From NCBI GenBank assembly GCA_009809945.1, contig WTPW01000619.1, positions 203,437 to 267,436 on the forward strand: a stretch of 64,000 bases of DNA, read 5' to 3'. A model generated the notes under the pieces. It did no database searches. It was not told where the DNA came from and saw nothing but the letters and a program-made list of their open reading frames with translations. The position numbers and the translations under genes were made by a program. Below are positions 61,498-64,000 of this stretch, piece by piece. The number at the start of each line of letters is the position of its first letter. The stretch's first letter is position 1. The DNA comes from Gigaspora margarita. Taxonomy: Eukaryota; Glomeromycota; Glomeromycetes; Diversisporales; Gigasporaceae.

Positions 61498-62990
61498 ACC
61501 AAGGTTTGACCCGATAACCTATGTTCTGCCAAAATTAAAGTGTTTAGATATGTTACGGAAATGAAAGTTTGGGTTGAACGATATAAAGTTTCACCTAGCC
61601 ATACGCATACACTAGATGATAGCGAAAGTCTTAAATGATCAGAGGCAGCCTGGGTTTTGGTTGAACAGGAAGCTGTAAAAAACTATCTGCTCTCCGCGAT
61701 AGTTACTGCTGTTAAAGAATATGGAACTGAGAAGTTAGATCTTGGAGGAAGTCTGAAAGAATTAAGGCGCAAGGAGGTTACCAATATACAACATAAATTT
61801 CGAGGTTCCCAGGAGGCCCCTCTTATTGGTAGTTCAAGACTGGAGTTGGATGTCCGAGAGGCGATTTCTTTTTTGGAAACCCATAAGTATCGGGTTGAGT
61901 GTTATGAAAATACAAGTCAATGTACTCGTGGTTTCGTTTTTGCACATAAAAGCCAATTGGAAAACTTCGACGGTTTGGATGGCTTGTTCTTCTGGATTCC
62001 ACCTACAAGACCAACAAACATGATTGGTGCTTATTTACCTTGTACATCCGTGATAGTTATGGATGTTGGGACGTTGGCTTCCATTTTTATGTAAGTAATG
62101 AAGAAAGTAATACAGTCGCGGAAGTATTAAAAATGATACGACGTTTTGAATGCAGTTGGATGCCTTGATACTTTCTTGTTGATCAAAGTAACGTAGAAGC
62201 CAATGCTGTCGGGTTAGCTTTCCTGGGTCTTCGAGTGGGTGAGCAAGAATGCGATATTCTTTACTGTACTGTACATGTTATATGAACCTGGTTGAATAAG
62301 GTGTATGATGTAAAAACCTGAAATGAAATGATTCATGCCATGCATAAATGGACAATGATCGGTTGTGAGGAAGTTATTAAACAAGCAGTCGCAAACTGCC
62401 CCATCCCTGCTGTAAAAAAATATATAGAACGAAATTATGCTAAAAATACTCACCGGTGGGCTCTTTGGGCTCGCCAACATTCACCACTTCTCTTGCAAAT
62501 GACTTCCACCAACCCTCTAGAATCGTACCATAGTAAATTAAAACGAATGACTTCTTCTCACCACGGTCTAATTGGTGCATGCAATAAAATTGTAACACTT
62601 GACATGAAAAAATGATCAGATTCAGAGTATGTGGCTTTTAAATTTCGTACTAAAAGAATATCAATAATTGGGATTGATCCTAAAATTCTTGATGAAATTC
62701 ACAAACTTCCCTACCCCATTCAAAAGATGGTTGTTGATGAATTTCTTGCCGTTGAAAAAAGATTGGAGAAAGGTAAAGAACCTCCAGGTTTGGCATTATT
62801 AGATTGCCAATGTCTTTTTTTCTGTCGTTACTTACTACCTTGCAAGCATATCTTTCACGACCATATTTATGGTACGAATAAATTATTAACTGCTAATGCT
62901 TGGGTAAGATTTCAACAAATGTTCAAAGATAGTGGGTTTGAAATATACGTGTATCGAGAGTTGGTCGAAGTTGAAAAACCAGAGAGGTGA
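61249..62990 (+). pseudogene. Mutator-like (MULE) transposase with SWIM zinc finger, inactivated
   Basis: The frame opens MNPNPNLTPDQKR and runs with TGA at 61507 and 61636. After a one-base shift near 61968 it continues through LVLLDSTYKTNKHDW (first catalytic Asp region) and YFLVDQSNVEA, with HVI-TWLNKV, NPLESYHSKLK, and a SWIM finger CQCLFFCRYLLPCKH at about 62810-62850. In this second frame TGA occurs at 62166, 62283, 62319 and 62613. All six premature stops are TGA; several fall where the family has Arg (e.g. HV-R-TW). The product would be a DDE transposase cutting at terminal inverted repeats, which I could not identify here. A weak extension runs to about 63160 in another frame. Confidence 0.85.
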
Positions 62991-63173
62991 AGCAGAAAAG
63001 GGCACTGAAAATAGACGAATGAAAGTGAACAAGCTAATGGAACATGTTCGTGATACGTACTGGAGTGTCGAGAAAGAAGGGAATGCTGAACAAACCAATA
63101 CTTTCATTAGAGAATTAAATTCTCACATTGAGCCAGTTCTAATAAATCATCAAATTTATTAAAAAGGCAAGTA

Positions 63174-63381
63174 TTGTGACGGATTAAAATGAAATATGTA
63201 TACTGTAGTATAAAAAATTGACAAGCCATCAAAAAATAATATTTTTTGGGTCATATTTTTTAGGGTTAGGGGTTAAGAGTTTTAGAGTAGAGTTTGTATT
63301 AAACAAGTATAATTGGGTTTTAGAGGGTTAAATAAAAACCCACATTTCATTTTAATCCNATTTCATTANGATCCGTGATAT
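63174..63381. mobile_element. MITE of the TTGTGACGG family
   Basis: TTGTGACGGATTAAAATGAA at the left, GATCCGTGAT at the right. The core has GACAAGCCATC and GGTTAGGGGTTAAG. Two ambiguous bases. It lies just after the MULE remnant. Confidence 0.75.
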
Positions 63382-63731
63382 TTAATGTTAATTAAAATTT
63401 TGTAGTATAATTAATAGATTATTTATTATAATTTTTATTTTAGTTATGCAATATGCAAGAATGAGTTCACGCTGGCGCAAATGAAATGGAAAAAAATAAA
63501 AATTAGAATTATGATTTTGATAGTCCAATCAACTATAGTTTATTTGAATTAGATAGTTTTATTTGAATTAGATAGTTTTATTAGAATTAGGTTAGATAGG
63601 TATCAAAGAAAATTAATAATAATAATAAAAAATAAAATACTTATCATTGGTATCATCCTGCAATGAAATTTTTTTTAGAATTTGATAATTAATTTGAAAG
63701 TATTTGATATTAAAAATGATTCAAAAGTTTA

Positions 63732-63910
63732 TTGTTGCGGATCGGAATTAAATCGGATTAAAATGTAAAATGAAATGAGGAATTCTATTTAACCTTCTAA
63801 GACCCACTTATACTAATCTCTAAACTAACCCCTAACCTTAGCCACTACTAATTATTTTGGCTTGTCAATTTTTTTTTATACTGTACATATTTTATTTTAA
63901 TCCGTCACAT
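63732..63910. mobile_element. MITE of the TTGTGACGG family, reverse orientation
   Basis: TTGTTGCGGATC at the left, ATCCGTCACAT-type end at the right, flanked by TTA on both sides (63729-63731 and 63911-63913). Core is the complement of the 63174 copy. Confidence 0.8.
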
Positions 63911-63916
63911 TTATTA

Positions 63917-64000
63917 TTGCTGCGGATCATAATGAAATCAGATTAAAATGAAATGTGGCCTCTCTAAGACCCACTTATACTTGTTTAATATAATCTCTAC
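63917..64000. mobile_element. MITE of the TTGTGACGG family, cut by the window edge
   Basis: Starts TTGCTGCGGATCATAATG after TTA, only a few bases beyond the previous copy and in the same orientation. It continues past the end of the window. Confidence 0.75.

Overview
The window looks like a piece of a very AT-rich, intron-rich, transposon-laden fungal genome, most likely an early-diverging fungus of the Glomeromycotina (arbuscular mycorrhizal, Rhizophagus-like). Supporting this are short GT-AG introns, relics of the large TKL-kinase families with NWTSGN and AWCQSCD head motifs, TPR and LRR relics, degenerate Helitron, MULE and LINE copies, and dozens of small terminal-inverted-repeat elements. 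Species assignment is inference; no rRNA or other marker is present.

Four spliced genes can be rebuilt exon by exon and look intact. Two are small R2R3-type Myb proteins on the minus strand (3758-4541 and 8449-9199), with matching intron positions. One is a monofunctional class II diterpene cyclase on the plus strand (20855-23314; 6 exons, 664 residues), whose DVDD catalytic motif straddles an intron and mostly sits on a 13-bp microexon. One is a glutamate decarboxylase on the minus strand (38255-41402; 12 exons, 496 residues). A possible further spliced gene at 1944-2510 is weak.

Layout: 1-10.7 kb holds the two Myb genes among AT-rich spacer, microsatellites and foldbacks. 10.7-19.6 kb is a mosaic of nested hAT-like and MULE-like non-autonomous elements, several with exact target-site duplications. 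20.8-23.3 kb is the cyclase. 24.4-32.6 kb holds a pogo-like element with a hAT inside it, a hAT, a tRNA-headed retroposon, two Harbinger-like MITEs, and an array of alternately inverted repeats. 34.6-37.2 kb holds a 5'-truncated LINE next to a TPR/TKL kinase pseudogene. 38.2-41.4 kb is the decarboxylase. 42.6-44.3 kb is an apparent tandem dimer of non-autonomous Helitrons around an assembly gap. 48.6-55.1 kb is a decayed autonomous Helitron, itself hit by a MITE. 58.8-59.6 kb is a hAT inside a hAT. 60.3-63 kb is a MULE transposase pseudogene with a duplicated 5' end. The right edge carries copies of another MITE family.

The intact genes do not form an obvious pathway. The sequence mainly records repeated rounds of transposition, nesting and decay (notably recurrent CGA-to-TGA changes) around a few well-preserved host genes.
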